Below are positions 33,407-42,221 of a stretch of 64,000 nt of DNA, piece after piece. The first letter of the stretch is position 1. Every line of letters starts with the position of its first letter. The notes under the pieces were generated by a model. The model ran no database searches. It was not told the origin of the DNA and worked only from the letters and a program-made list of their open reading frames with translations. The stretch comes from Tsukamurella sp. TY48 (GTDB lineage: Bacteria; Actinomycetota; Actinomycetes; Mycobacteriales; Mycobacteriaceae). The position numbers were made by a program, and so were the translations under genes. Where the stretch lies: contig NZ_BPMV01000001.1 of the NCBI RefSeq assembly GCF_019656655.1, positions 1,178,001-1,242,000 on the forward strand, in the 5' to 3' direction.

Positions 33407-34474
33407 TCAGAAGTCCTGGAAGATGTTCTTCCGGCGGGCGAGGATGCGGTACAGCGACTGCTGGATGGTCTCGCGCACGTTGTCGGTGAGCTCGAAGACC
33501 ACCATCGGATCGTCGGCATCCGCCTCGGCGTAGGTGTCCGTGGGGATGGGCTCGCCGAACTCGATGTGCCACTTGGACGGCAGCGGCACCATGCCCAGCG
33601 GGCCGAGCCACGGGAACAGCGGCGTGATCGGCGCGTAGGGCAGGCCCAGCAGCCGGGCGATCGGCTTCACATCGGCCAGCATCGGGTAGGTCTCCTCGGC
33701 GCCCACGATGGACACCGGGATGATCGGGACCTGCGCCTTGATCGCGGCGGTCACGAAGCCGCCGCGTCCGAACCGCTGCAGCTTGTACCGATCCCGGTAC
33801 AGCTTGCCGATGCCCTTGAAACCCTCGGGCCACACAGCCACCAGTTCGCCCTGGGTGAGCAGGGATTCGGCGTCGGCGTTGCAGGCGACGGTGGCGCCCA
33901 GCTTGCGCGCCACCTCACCGATCACCGGGTACTCGAAGGCCAGATCGGCGGCCAGCAGCCGCAGGTGCCGGTCGTCGGGATGGTTGTCGTGCACGGCCAC
34001 CGAGGTCATCAGGCCGTCCAGCGGGATCACGCCGGAGTGGTTGGCCACCAGCAGCGCGCCACCCTCGCGGGGCAGGTTCTCGGCACCGGAGGTGTCCACC
34101 CGGAACCACTTGTCGTACACGGGACGCAGCGCCGGCAGGAAGACCGCATCCGTGAGGTGCGGGTCGAAGCCGAAGCGATCGATGTCGTAGTCGCCGGTGA
34201 GCCGCTCGCGAACGAAGGCGGCACCGTCGATCACGGACTCGGCGGCACGCTCGCGCCACCCGGCCCCGGGCTCGGCGGGCTGCGGCGGCTCGGGCATGAA
34301 CTCGGGGTTGAGGGCGTGCACGGTGGCGCTGCCGGACCGTGCTTCGGTGGCCGGTCCGCCGGTGAGCGACGACGGGTGCCGCTGCTGCGCCCGCTCGCGG
34401 CCGGCGCGCTGGGTGTCGATGGACACGGGCAACTGCAGCACCTTCGCGTGCTGTGAGCCTGAAGCGTTCGTCAT
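33407..34474 (-). CDS. 1-acylglycerol-3-phosphate acyltransferase-like protein (PlsC family)
   Basis: 355 residues. The catalytic H(X)4D motif is NHSGVIPLDG (about residues 149-158), followed by the substrate motif FEYPVIG and a later VWPEGFKGIGK. The N-terminal 95 residues are an extra, probably soluble domain. It likely acylates a phospholipid or mannoside precursor at the cytoplasmic membrane face. It is the second gene after the atypical SDR (15 bp) in an arrangement like Rv0501-Rv0502. Confidence 0.85.
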   Translation of the reverse strand: MTNASGSQHAKVLQLPVSIDTQRAGRERAQQRHPSSLTGGPATEARSGSATVHALNPEFMPEPPQPAEPGAGWRERAAESVIDGAAFVRERLTGDYDIDRFGFDPHLTDAVFLPALRPVYDKWFRVDTSGAENLPREGGALLVANHSGVIPLDGLMTSVAVHDNHPDDRHLRLLAADLAFEYPVIGEVARKLGATVACNADAESLLTQGELVAVWPEGFKGIGKLYRDRYKLQRFGRGGFVTAAIKAQVPIIPVSIVGAEETYPMLADVKPIARLLGLPYAPITPLFPWLGPLGMVPLPSKWHIEFGEPIPTDTYAEADADDPMVVFELTDNVRETIQQSLYRILARRKNIFQDF

Positions 34475-34489
34475 CTGCTTCCCTACCGC

Positions 34490-35575
34490 CTAGCCGTGCC
34501 GTACTCGTGCATCGATCCCGGCGAACCGCCGGGCCAGTGAGGCCACCCGCTGTTCCACCGCCAGGATCGAGTCCACCCCGATTGTAGGTTCTATCGGCCC
34601 GTGGCGCGTGATGTCTTCCATTGCCTGCCGGGTGGTGAAGCGCGGAGTGAAGCCGAGTTCGTCGCGCATCCGCGCGGTGTCGAAGGCGTTCCCGTAGGTC
34701 AGGAAGTCCAACTGCACCCGGTTGTCGTTGGCGCCGCCGCGGCCGCGGATGGCGGAGACGGTGGGCCCGAAGGTCGATCGCAGCACCGGGATCGGCACTC
34801 GCCCGGCCAGCCGGATGGCCTGCGACATCGAAATGGCACCGTCGCCGGCGATGTTGAACGTGCCGGGACGGCCGGCCACCACGGCGTGCTCCAGGGCGCC
34901 GAGGGCGTCGTCCTGGTGCAGCAGCTGCAGCCGGGCGTCGCGGCCCAGGATCGAGGGCACCATGGGCCGCTCGAACAGCGAGCGCAGCAGCGTCTCGATG
35001 TTCGGCCCCAGGATGGGCGCCATGCGCAGGATCGTGAGGTCCAGATCGGAACGGCGGCGGGCCATGCTGCGGGCGTAGGCCTCGGCGTCCAGCAGATCGC
35101 GCGGGTGCCCGTTGGCGGCCATCCCGCTCACCAGGTCCTCGGTGAGCAGCGCGGCGTTGCGCGGCCGCGAGCCGTAGACCTGCGTGGACGACCGCATGAC
35201 CACGCGCTTGACGGTCTCGGACTTCTGGCAGGCGGCGAACACCCGCATCGACCCGAAGACGATCGCGTCCTTGGTGGAGGCCGACGGGAAGTGGTTGTCG
35301 ATCACCGAGGTGGCGCCGTGCACCACCGTGTCCACCTCGTTGGTGGCCATGATCTTGCCGAAGATGTGGCTGCGGTAGTCGACGCGGATGAACTCGGCGG
35401 GTTCCATCCGGCGGTGCATCGCCTTGGTGGGCGGCACGGCGTCCACACCGATCACGCGCTCGATGTCCGGACGCTGGGCGAGCCGGCGCACCAAATACCC
35501 ACCGAGGAAGGTGGACGCGCCCGTCACCATGACGACACGCGGCCCCGTGGGTCCTGCGGTGGCCGAATCACTCAT
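34490..35575 (-). CDS. Atypical extended SDR (GalE2/Rv0501-like)
   Basis: 361 residues. The Rossmann motif is VTGASTFLGGYLVRRL (residues 16-31), with downstream HGATSVID and SSTQVYGSRP. The active-site YXXXK of working epimerases is not clear: the expected position reads AYARSMARR, so the Lys is missing and a Met or Arg stands there. It may have a binding or scaffold role. A good -10 box 6 nt upstream of the ATG gives a leaderless start. Confidence 0.82.
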   Translation of the reverse strand: MSDSATAGPTGPRVVMVTGASTFLGGYLVRRLAQRPDIERVIGVDAVPPTKAMHRRMEPAEFIRVDYRSHIFGKIMATNEVDTVVHGATSVIDNHFPSASTKDAIVFGSMRVFAACQKSETVKRVVMRSSTQVYGSRPRNAALLTEDLVSGMAANGHPRDLLDAEAYARSMARRRSDLDLTILRMAPILGPNIETLLRSLFERPMVPSILGRDARLQLLHQDDALGALEHAVVAGRPGTFNIAGDGAISMSQAIRLAGRVPIPVLRSTFGPTVSAIRGRGGANDNRVQLDFLTYGNAFDTARMRDELGFTPRFTTRQAMEDITRHGPIEPTIGVDSILAVEQRVASLARRFAGIDARVRHG

Positions 35576-35581
35576 TACTGA

Positions 35582-35587
35582 AGGGTA
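35582..35587 (-). promoter_or_regulatory. -10 box TACCCT, leaderless promoter of the SDR-PlsC pair
   Basis: On the minus strand TACCCT is followed by 6 nt and the ATG at 35575. Confidence 0.5.
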
Positions 35588-35598
35588 ACCGGAACACG

Positions 35599-35630
35599 AA
35601 AGAACCCGTCCGGTACCGGGCGGGTTCTTT
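35599..35630. terminator. Strong terminator between bS22 and the SDR gene
   Basis: AAAGAACCCG pairs with CGGGTTCTTT through an upper CCGG/CCGG stem with one wobble, giving a near-continuous hairpin. It lies 53 bp past the bS22 stop on the minus strand and ends in T-rich sequence. It separates the abundant bS22 message from the SDR gene. Confidence 0.8.
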
Positions 35631-35683
35631 CGAGATTGTGACGCGGAGGCCGTGGAACAGTCGATCCCAAGCCGCCGTGGCGC

Positions 35684-35785
35684 TTATTTGCCGAGTTTCC
35701 TACGCTGCACGCGGGTGCGGCGGAGCAGCTTGCGGTGCTTCTTCTTCGACATGCGCTTGCGGCGCTTCTTGATCACTGAACCCAT
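35684..35785 (-). CDS. Ribosomal protein bS22 (33 residues)
   Basis: Very small, highly basic protein, [12 protein letters not shown] then [21 protein letters not shown], ending in TAA. It matches the actinobacterial AURKAIP1/COX24-domain protein now called bS22, seen in mycobacterial small subunits near the decoding side (Rv0500B in M. tuberculosis). The ATG at 35785 is preceded by GAGGAA. It lies downstream of the HTH gene on the same strand and before a strong terminator. Confidence 0.9.
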
Positions 35786-35972
35786 GGGTTCCTCACGTCT
35801 CTCTATCGATGTGACTGAAGTTTTCTTCGGCGCGGCGGGCGGACGGACACGCCCGCGTTACACGCAACAGGCTTCCACTCTACCCGTAGCCTCGACGCAC
35901 GCGAAATCCACCCGGGACTCGGGCGTCGATCCGCCCGCGAGGCCACCGCACGGGCTCAGGGCCCGCGACGGG

Positions 35973-36215
35973 CTATCCGGCGTCGAAGAACGAGGTCTGA
36001 AGGTAATCGTGCACGGCCTTCTCGTGCACGCGGAACGAGCGGCCGACGCGGACCGCCGGGAGCTCACCGTTGTGCACCAGGCGGTACACCGTCATCTTCG
36101 AGACCCGCATCAAGGTGGCCACTTCGGCCACCGTCAGGAACGAGGAACCGGCAGCAGCGGGCTGAGCCGTTGCGCCGATCTCGGCGGGCTTGCTGTTCTT
36201 GTTTGCAGACGCCAT
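35973..36215 (-). CDS. Small HTH (excisionase-type) DNA-binding protein, Rv0500A-like
   Basis: 80 residues. After a disordered N-terminus the HTH of MerR/excisionase type is FLTVAEVATLMRVSKMTVYRL, followed by wing VHNGELPAVRVGRSFRVHEKAVHDYL. It starts at the ATG at 36215, 40 residues before the domain. It is the second small BldC-like regulator in the window and stands in the mycobacterial order proC - Rv0500A - bS22. Its targets are unknown. Confidence 0.8.
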   Translation of the reverse strand: MASANKNSKPAEIGATAQPAAAGSSFLTVAEVATLMRVSKMTVYRLVHNGELPAVRVGRSFRVHEKAVHDYLQTSFFDAG

Positions 36216-36343
36216 GTAATCCCTAACCTCCGGCACATGTCGCGCCGCCGGCTTCCCCTCCGGCGGACCTGACACGCACGTGCTTCGAGCAGCTTAGCGG
36301 TACCAATGGGAATAATGCGACGGGAGTGAGCTAACCGAAGCTT

Positions 36344-37159
36344 CTAGGAGAGCTTCCCGAGCTCCGCCGAACGCTCCGCACAGGCCCTCGTCGCATCGTA
36401 AAACGCAGGTCGGAGGCCGTTTTTCTCCAGAGTCCGGATCGCGGCGGCCGTTGTACCCCCCGGAGAGGTCACTGCCGCCCGAAGCTCGACCGGCGACGTA
36501 GAAGTCTCAACCATTAGTGCACCTGCGCCCGCGATCGTCTGTGTCGCGAGGATGGTGGCCTGGTCGCGGGTGAGGCCCAGATCCACCCCCGCGTCGATCA
36601 TCGCCTCGGCCACGAGGAAGACGTACGCGGGCCCGGACCCGGACAGTGCGGTGAGCGCGTCCAGCTTCGATTCGGGCAGCACGAGGGTCTGGCCCACGGC
36701 CTCCATGACGCCGCGCACGAGGGCCACGTCGGCCTCCGTGGCGTCCCGTCCGCCGGAGATCCCGCTCATCGACCGTCCGACGAGCATCGCCGTGTTCGGC
36801 ATCACCCGCACCACCGGCGTCCCCGGGGGCAGCGCCGCCTCGTAGGCGGCGGTCGGCACCCCGGCCGCCACCGACGCCACCACCGCGCCGGGAGCCAGCG
36901 CACCCTTCACCTCGGGCAGGACCGCCGCCACCACGTCGGGCTTCACGGCGATCACCACGAGGCCGGCACCGTCGACCGCGTCGGCGATCCCGGTCACCGT
37001 CCGCACCCCGTAGCGCTCGGTCAGTTCGGCGCCGCGCCCGGCGTGCGGTTCCGCCACCACCAGTCGGCCGGGCTCGTGGCCCGCGGCCACCAGGCCGCCG
37101 AGCAGGGCCTCGCCGATCCGGCCGCCGCCGATCAGCGCGATCGTCACGTTCTCCGTCAT
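36344..37159 (-). CDS. proC: Pyrroline-5-carboxylate reductase
   Basis: Last step of proline synthesis, reducing 1-pyrroline-5-carboxylate with NAD(P)H. 271 residues. The N-terminal nucleotide motif is LIGGGRIGEALLGGLVAAG, and the C-terminal signature is ALSGSGPAYVFLVAEAMIDAG followed by TSPGGTTAAAI. It ends the operon that starts at the Rv0498-like gene, 10 bp after the thioesterase gene. Confidence 0.95.
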   Translation of the reverse strand: MTENVTIALIGGGRIGEALLGGLVAAGHEPGRLVVAEPHAGRGAELTERYGVRTVTGIADAVDGAGLVVIAVKPDVVAAVLPEVKGALAPGAVVASVAAGVPTAAYEAALPPGTPVVRVMPNTAMLVGRSMSGISGGRDATEADVALVRGVMEAVGQTLVLPESKLDALTALSGSGPAYVFLVAEAMIDAGVDLGLTRDQATILATQTIAGAGALMVETSTSPVELRAAVTSPGGTTAAAIRTLEKNGLRPAFYDATRACAERSAELGKLS

Positions 37160-37169
37160 GTCCTTCTCC

Positions 37170-38000
37170 TTACGCCGTCGGGCCGGGATCGGCCGCGGGC
37201 ACCATCGCCAGCTGGCGCGACGAGGCCACCACGCGCCCCGCTTCGTCCACGAGGAGATGGTCCTCCTCGAACCACTGCTGCCCCACCACCGGCGCGGACG
37301 CGCGGAACCGCAGCCAGCCCGGGACGGGTTCGCGGCGGACCGCGGCGGTGAGCGTCAGCGTGGGCGCCCAGCCGATGGGGCCGATGTTCGCCACCACCGG
37401 GAGCGAGATATCGGTCGCCAGCAGCGCGAACAGCGCCGAGACGGGCTCCTCGCGCAGCCGCACCCAGCCGCGGGTCTCGGCGGCGCCGGTCTTGCCGTGC
37501 AGCACGGGCAGCGTCGCGGGGTCGTAGCGCACCTCGGCGACCCGGCCCACCTTGAAGACCTTCGCCGCCGGGTGCTCGGGGTCCCAGGCCAGCGCGTCCG
37601 ACGGCGGCGTCGCCGGCATGCCGTCGAGCGGCGTGGGCTCGGCGTACCGCTCATCACCCGTGTCCCGGCGGGCCAGCGTCACCGCGGCCTGCACGTAGGT
37701 CCGGTCGCCCTGCACCGCGCGGACGTTCACGACCGAGGTGGTGCGCCCGCGCTTGATCACCTCGGTCCGCAGGTCGACGGTGCCGGGGTCGGGTGCGCCG
37801 AGGTACTCGGCCGAGATCACCACCGGCTCCACGCCGGCCTCGCCACCGTCGGCGAGGTAGGCGGCCCGTCCCGCGGAGGCGAGGACCGCGAGCAGTGCGC
37901 CGCCGTGCACCTTGCGCCCCACCGACCAGGTGCGGTCGATGTCCGCGGTGAATCCGCCGGGCGCGGGCTCCACCGCGACGAGGTCGGCGAACAATGCCAT
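37170..38000 (-). CDS. Acyl-CoA thioesterase-like double hotdog protein
   Basis: 276 residues from the ATG at 38000. Two hotdog-type halves are suggested: GRKVHGGALLAVLASAGRAAYL (first helix) and the later ATDISLPVVANIGPIGWAPTLTLTAAVR. This is the TesB-like family (DUF4442/TesB-type, Rv0499). It could hydrolyse acyl-CoA. It lies between the TIM-barrel gene and proC, all on the minus strand. Confidence 0.75.
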   Translation of the reverse strand: MALFADLVAVEPAPGGFTADIDRTWSVGRKVHGGALLAVLASAGRAAYLADGGEAGVEPVVISAEYLGAPDPGTVDLRTEVIKRGRTTSVVNVRAVQGDRTYVQAAVTLARRDTGDERYAEPTPLDGMPATPPSDALAWDPEHPAAKVFKVGRVAEVRYDPATLPVLHGKTGAAETRGWVRLREEPVSALFALLATDISLPVVANIGPIGWAPTLTLTAAVRREPVPGWLRFRASAPVVGQQWFEEDHLLVDEAGRVVASSRQLAMVPAADPGPTA

Positions 38001-38031
38001 TGTCAAGCTCCTTCGGCGATGCGACTGGACG

Positions 38032-38874
38032 TCAGGCGGCGGAGTCGACGCGCAGGTGCTCCCGCGCGAACTCCAGCGCCTCCGTGAGCATCGCACGACG
38101 CTCGTCGGGGGTCTTCGCCGAACCCGTCGCGATCTCCAGGATCACGTGCCCGTCGAACCCGGAGGCCGCCAGCCGACGGCACACCTCGGCGCAGGGCTGG
38201 CTCCCCCGCCCGGGAAGCAGGTGCTCGTCGGTGGGGGCGCCGAGGCCGTCGGCGAGGTGCAGGTGGCTCAGGCCGCCGCCCATCCGGTCCAGCATCTCCA
38301 GCGCGTCGACGCCCGCGGTCGCGGTGTGCGAGAGGTCGAGCGTGTAGTGCGCGAAGCCGACATCGGTGGGGTCGATCGACGGCGCGAACGCCGACACCGG
38401 CTTGGCGCGGCGCATCAGTCGCTCGGCGGTCTCGCCGCGGCTGGCGAAGAAGGCGTCGAACCGCAGCGGGAACATGTTCTCCACGGCGATCTCGATGTGA
38501 CTGTCGGATTCGAGCTCGTTCACCAGATCGGTGAAGTGCTCGGCGTAGCGACGCTGCCAGCGGAACGGGGGATGCACCACCACGGTGCGCGCGCCCAGGT
38601 CCTCGGCGGCGGTCACCGCGCGGCCGAGCTTGGCCATCGGGTCGCTCCCCCACACCCGCTGGCTGATCAGCAGGCAGGGGGCGTGCACCGACAGCACGGG
38701 CACGTCGTAGCGCATGGACAGCCCGGCGACGTGGGCGATGTCCTGGCTGGCCGATTCGTGCCAGACCATGAGCTCGACACCGTCGTACCCGGTCTCGGCG
38801 GCGTACCGGAACGCGGCTTCGAGCTTCTCGGGGTACACCGAGGCCGTCGACAGGCCGACCTCGATGCCGCTCAC
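38032..38874 (-). CDS. Sugar phosphate isomerase/epimerase-like TIM-barrel protein (Rv0498-like)
   Basis: 280 residues of the AP-endonuclease-2-like xylose isomerase fold. Metal-ligand positions are recognisable in VELMVWHES, HAPCLLISQ, ENMFPLRFDA, LDLSHTAT and LHLADGLG. Substrate unknown. The GTG at 38874 is supported by a TACCGT box 7 nt upstream. It is conserved beside Ppx and proC in Mycobacteriales. Confidence 0.8.
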   Translation of the reverse strand: MSGIEVGLSTASVYPEKLEAAFRYAAETGYDGVELMVWHESASQDIAHVAGLSMRYDVPVLSVHAPCLLISQRVWGSDPMAKLGRAVTAAEDLGARTVVVHPPFRWQRRYAEHFTDLVNELESDSHIEIAVENMFPLRFDAFFASRGETAERLMRRAKPVSAFAPSIDPTDVGFAHYTLDLSHTATAGVDALEMLDRMGGGLSHLHLADGLGAPTDEHLLPGRGSQPCAEVCRRLAASGFDGHVILEIATGSAKTPDERRAMLTEALEFAREHLRVDSAA

Positions 38875-38881
38875 AGCGTCG

Positions 38882-38887
38882 ACGGTA
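38882..38887 (-). promoter_or_regulatory. -10 box TACCGT, leaderless promoter
   Basis: On the minus strand TACCGT is followed by 7 nt and the GTG at 38874. Confidence 0.5.
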
Positions 38888-38891
38888 CGCG

Positions 38892-40085
38892 TCAGCTCTG
38901 GGACAGGCTCATCAGCAGCGGGCCGAAGGTGATCACCAGGCCCACGAACAGGGATAGGCCGAGGGTCACGTAGTCGGTGGTCTTGCGCAGGTAGTGCGTG
39001 AAGGTGACGATCGCGATGATCACCACGAAGGCCAGCACCACCGTGAGCCCGATCGTCCACGTGCCGCCGCCCCAGTTCCACAGCTGGTAGAAGCCGTAGA
39101 ACAGGGCCGCGCCGGCGATCACGCCGCCGAGCACCTCGGCGATGAGCAGGGCCCAGCTGCGGCCCGTGCGCGGGGCGTCGTCGTCGACATCGGCGCCGTC
39201 CTTCTCGGCGACGTCCTGTGCGGGCTCGTCGGCGAGGAAGTCGGGGGTGTCGTCCTTGGCGTCGCCGATCTGCTGCACGCTCAGCGAGGCGGTGTCGGGC
39301 ACCGGCACCGCGGCGGCCTGCGCGACGGTCGGCACCTCGGGGGTCTCGACGGCCGGGGCCTCGGCGGCCTCGGCCTGCAGGCGCGCCTGGCGCTCGCGGA
39401 CCTGGGCGGTGTTGAAGTCGGCGGTGGCCATCCCGGGGGCGGTGCCGTCGCTCCACTGCGACCAGGCGTGGTTCACCTCGGCGTGTCCCTCGGTGGTGTG
39501 CACGGTCTCGACGACCTCGTCCTGCACCTCCTCGACGGGGGCGGCCGGCGCTGCCGGAGCGGGCTCGGAGGGAGCCGCGATCGGGTACTCGTCCACGTTG
39601 CCGGGGTCGATCGCCTCGAAGCGGCCGGTGTCGGCGACGGCCTGCGCGAGGGAGGCGGAGCTGGCGGGCTCCTCCTCGGGCTCGTCGTGGACGGCCTCGA
39701 AGGTGTCGGTGGCCTCACCCGATGCCGCCGGTGCCAGCGGCGCGCGCGGCGCCTGCCACTGCGGCTGGGCCTGCACCGGCTCGGCGGCCGGGGCCTGGGG
39801 CTCCGGGGCCTGGGGCGCAGGCTGCTCGACGGGGGCGGACGGTGCCGCGGCCGCGGGGGCCGCAGCGGCGGGCGCCGAGGGGACCTCGGCCGACGGGGCC
39901 TCAGCCGAAGGGGCCTCGGCCGACGGGGCACCGTCGCGCACCACGGGGATCTCGCCGGTGAGCTCGGCGACGGTGATGGAGTTCTCGCCACCGCGGTGCC
40001 GACGCCGCCGGCCCCCGGCCGGAGCAGCGGACCCGCCGTTGCGGGCGAGCAGTTCTGCAACCGAGATGCTCTGCTCGTCACTCAT
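38892..40085 (-). CDS. Pro/Ala-rich membrane protein (Rv0497-like)
   Basis: 397 residues from the ATG at 40085. The N-terminal 45 residues hold two SVAEL/TVAEL motifs ([25 protein letters not shown]) with basic RRRRH. A long low-complexity stretch rich in Ala, Pro, Glu (15-bp DNA units encoding APSAE) follows, then about four C-terminal hydrophobic helices. It resembles tethered regulators of cell-envelope machines, but function is unknown. Confidence 0.75.
   Translation of the reverse strand: MSDEQSISVAELLARNGGSAAPAGGRRRRHRGGENSITVAELTGEIPVVRDGAPSAEAPSAEAPSAEVPSAPAAAAPAAAAPSAPVEQPAPQAPEPQAPAAEPVQAQPQWQAPRAPLAPAASGEATDTFEAVHDEPEEEPASSASLAQAVADTGRFEAIDPGNVDEYPIAAPSEPAPAAPAAPVEEVQDEVVETVHTTEGHAEVNHAWSQWSDGTAPGMATADFNTAQVRERQARLQAEAAEAPAVETPEVPTVAQAAAVPVPDTASLSVQQIGDAKDDTPDFLADEPAQDVAEKDGADVDDDAPRTGRSWALLIAEVLGGVIAGAALFYGFYQLWNWGGGTWTIGLTVVLAFVVIIAIVTFTHYLRKTTDYVTLGLSLFVGLVITFGPLLMSLSQS
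39884..39930. repeat. 15-bp tandem coding repeat in the Rv0497-like gene
   Basis: Three in-frame copies, close to CCTCGGCCGACGGGG, encode APSAE on the minus strand. The number may vary between strains. Confidence 0.6.
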
Positions 40086-40255
40086 TGAAGTCACCGTCCT
40101 CGACTCTGTTCCGGGTCCCGGTGGGGACCTCGACGCGGTCGCGGATGATTGTCCATCCGCACCCACGCCTGTCTGGGTCTGCCGAAGATTCTACGTGTTC
40201 GTGCACGCGGGCCTTCGGCGGCGCGCGCAGCGATCAACGATCCGTCGCCGCGGCT

Positions 40256-41215
40256 TCAGTGCGACTTGGTGCCGTTCTCGGGCGTGAAACCGGCCTGAGT
40301 GTCCAGGTAGCGCAGGATCACGCCCTCCCGCAGGGCCCACGGGCAGATGTCCAGCTGCTCCACCTTCATCGCGCGCATGGCGGCCTCGGCGACCAGCGCA
40401 CCGGCCACGATCTGGCCCGCGCGGTCGGAGCTGAGCCCGTCGAGCTCCTTGCGGTCGGCCACCGTCATCCGGCTGATGAAGGCGATGAGCTGGCTCAGGC
40501 CCCGGGCGGTGAGGGTGCGCTTGACGCGCGGTCCGGCGGACGACGGTGCCGCACCCGTCAGGCGGGCGAGGGTGCGCATCGTCTTCGACGTTCCCGCCAC
40601 CAGGTCGGGGGTGCCGGCGGCTTCGAGGCGCGCGGCGGACGGGGCGATCTCGGCGTCGAGCCAGTCGCGCAGCATGTTCACCCGGCGGCGGCCGGGCGGG
40701 TCCTCGGTGAGCCATTCGCGGGTGAGGCGGCCGGCGCCGAGCGGCAGCGAGAGCGCGACATCGGGCTCCTCGTCGACGCCGTTGCTCATCTCCAGCGAGC
40801 CGCCGCCGATGTCGATGTTGAGCACGCGGCCCACGCTCCAGCCGTACCAGCGGCGCACGGCGAGCGCGGTGAGGCGGGACTCGTCGGTGCCGGAGAGCAC
40901 CTCCACGTCGACCCCGCTGGCGGCCTTGACGTGCGCGAGCACCGAATCGGTGTTGCTGGCGTCGCGGACGGCGGAGGTGGCGAAGGCCATCACCTCGGAG
41001 CAGCCGGAGCTGCGCGCGATGGTGGTGAACTCCTGCACGGCCGAGACCAGTGAGTCCTCCCCGAGCTGGCTGAGCCTGCCGCTGGGTTCGATCTTCTCGG
41101 CCAGCCGCAGCGTGGCCTTCGTCGAACTCATCGGGGTGGGATGCGCGCCCCAATGGGCGTCCACCACCAGCAGGTGCACGGTATTCGAACCGATATCGAG
41201 GACTCCCAGTCTCAC
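40256..41215 (-). CDS. Exopolyphosphatase / guanosine pentaphosphatase family protein (Ppx/GppA)
   Basis: Actin/hexokinase-fold phosphatase, 319 residues, of the short, two-domain form. Phosphate 1 motif [14 protein letters not shown], then [13 protein letters not shown]. It cleaves polyphosphate or pppGpp; short mycobacterial Ppx1 (Rv0496) degrades short polyphosphates. The GTG at 41215 has a TAGATT box 6 nt upstream. It faces the Rv0495c-like gene over 33 bp. Nearby regX3/senX3 is a phosphate-sensing pair, a reasonable link. Confidence 0.88.
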   Translation of the reverse strand: MRLGVLDIGSNTVHLLVVDAHWGAHPTPMSSTKATLRLAEKIEPSGRLSQLGEDSLVSAVQEFTTIARSSGCSEVMAFATSAVRDASNTDSVLAHVKAASGVDVEVLSGTDESRLTALAVRRWYGWSVGRVLNIDIGGGSLEMSNGVDEEPDVALSLPLGAGRLTREWLTEDPPGRRRVNMLRDWLDAEIAPSAARLEAAGTPDLVAGTSKTMRTLARLTGAAPSSAGPRVKRTLTARGLSQLIAFISRMTVADRKELDGLSSDRAGQIVAGALVAEAAMRAMKVEQLDICPWALREGVILRYLDTQAGFTPENGTKSH

Positions 41216-41221
41216 GCTGCC

Positions 41222-41241
41222 AATCTAGACCCGACTACCGT
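41222..41241. promoter_or_regulatory. Interlocked divergent -10 boxes of ppx and the Rv0495c-like gene
   Basis: TAGATT on the minus strand (41222-41227) lies 6 nt before the ppx GTG at 41215; TACCGT on the plus strand (41236-41241) lies 7 nt before the GTG at 41249. The start codons are 33 bp apart, so the polymerase footprints must overlap. Confidence 0.6.
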
Positions 41242-41248
41242 GGACCCC

Positions 41249-42079
41249 GTGACCGACCTTCCCATGCCGGGTGTGCGGACTCCTGTCCCGGAAGTCCCCC
41301 TGGACTTTCCGCGTGAATGGCTCGAGTTCACGGACCCGTCGAATCCCGAGCACCTGATCGTGGCCGACCTGACCTGGCTGCTCTCGCACTGGACGTGCGT
41401 CTTCGGCACGCCCGCGTGCCACGGCATCGAGCCGGGCCGCGAGACCGACGGCTGTTGCAGCCACGGCGCTTTCCTCTCCGATTCGGACGACCGCAAGCGC
41501 CTGAAGAAGGCGGTCGGCAAGCTCACCGATGCGGATTGGCAGTACCGGAAGAAGGGGCTGGGCAAGAAGGGCTACCTCGAGGAGGACGAGCTCGACGATG
41601 AGCCCGCGATCCGCACCCGCCGGGTCGACGGTGCCTGCATCTTCCTCAACCGTCCGGGTTTCCCGGGCGGTGAGGGCTGCTCGCTGCACGCCATGGCGCT
41701 GCGCACCGGCGTGGAACCGCTCACAGTGAAACCCGATGTGTGCTGGCAACTTCCGGTGCGCCGCACCCAGGAGTGGGTGGAGCGGCCGGACGGTGAGCAG
41801 GTGCTCAAGACGGTGATCACGGAGTACGACCGGCGCGGCTGGGGCGCCGGCGGTCTGGATCTGCAGTGGTACTGCAGCGGCTCGCCGGAGGCGCACATCG
41901 GCGCGCAGCAGGTGTGGCAGAGCTACGGCCCGGAGCTCACCGAGCTGTTGGGCGAGGCCGCCTACGAGGTGCTGGCCCGCGAGTGCGAGGCCCGCGCCGA
42001 CCGTCTGCTCGCGGTGCACCCCGCCACCGTCGCCGCCACCGAGCGCCAGAACTTCGACATGAAGTACGTCGAGCTCTGA
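41249..42079 (+). CDS. Conserved cysteine-rich protein (Rv0495c-like)
   Basis: 276 residues from the GTG at 41249, chosen because a -10 box lies exactly 7 nt upstream; GTG 41240 is an alternative. The Cys/His cluster [15 protein letters not shown]...DGCCSHGAF (about residues 50-72) and later [21 protein letters not shown] look like metal-binding sites. The family is conserved in Mycobacteriales next to ppx and has no known function. Confidence 0.8.
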   Translation: MTDLPMPGVRTPVPEVPLDFPREWLEFTDPSNPEHLIVADLTWLLSHWTCVFGTPACHGIEPGRETDGCCSHGAFLSDSDDRKRLKKAVGKLTDADWQYRKKGLGKKGYLEEDELDDEPAIRTRRVDGACIFLNRPGFPGGEGCSLHAMALRTGVEPLTVKPDVCWQLPVRRTQEWVERPDGEQVLKTVITEYDRRGWGAGGLDLQWYCSGSPEAHIGAQQVWQSYGPELTELLGEAAYEVLARECEARADRLLAVHPATVAATERQNFDMKYVEL

Positions 42080-42101
42080 CCCCCACTCCCGAGCCCCACA
42101 C

Positions 42102-42168
42102 CTGACTTAACAGCGTTAGCCCACACCGCGTCCTGGGCTTTCGTCTACGGATAACGCTGTTAAGTCAG
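42102..42168. repeat. 17-bp perfect inverted repeat, 33-bp loop, at convergent ends
   Basis: CTGACTTAACAGCGTTA (42102-42118) and TAACGCTGTTAAGTCAG (42152-42168) are exact reverse complements. The loop contains a smaller dyad GCCCA...TGGGC (42119-42142). It fills the gap between the Rv0495c-like and regX3 stops. AT-rich for this genome. It may be a transcription end signal or a small mobile hairpin element. Confidence 0.8.
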
Positions 42169-42221
42169 CGGGGGTGGAGAAATGGCGGTGCCCCGGGTGG
42201 GGCGACCGCCGGGCTCAGGGC

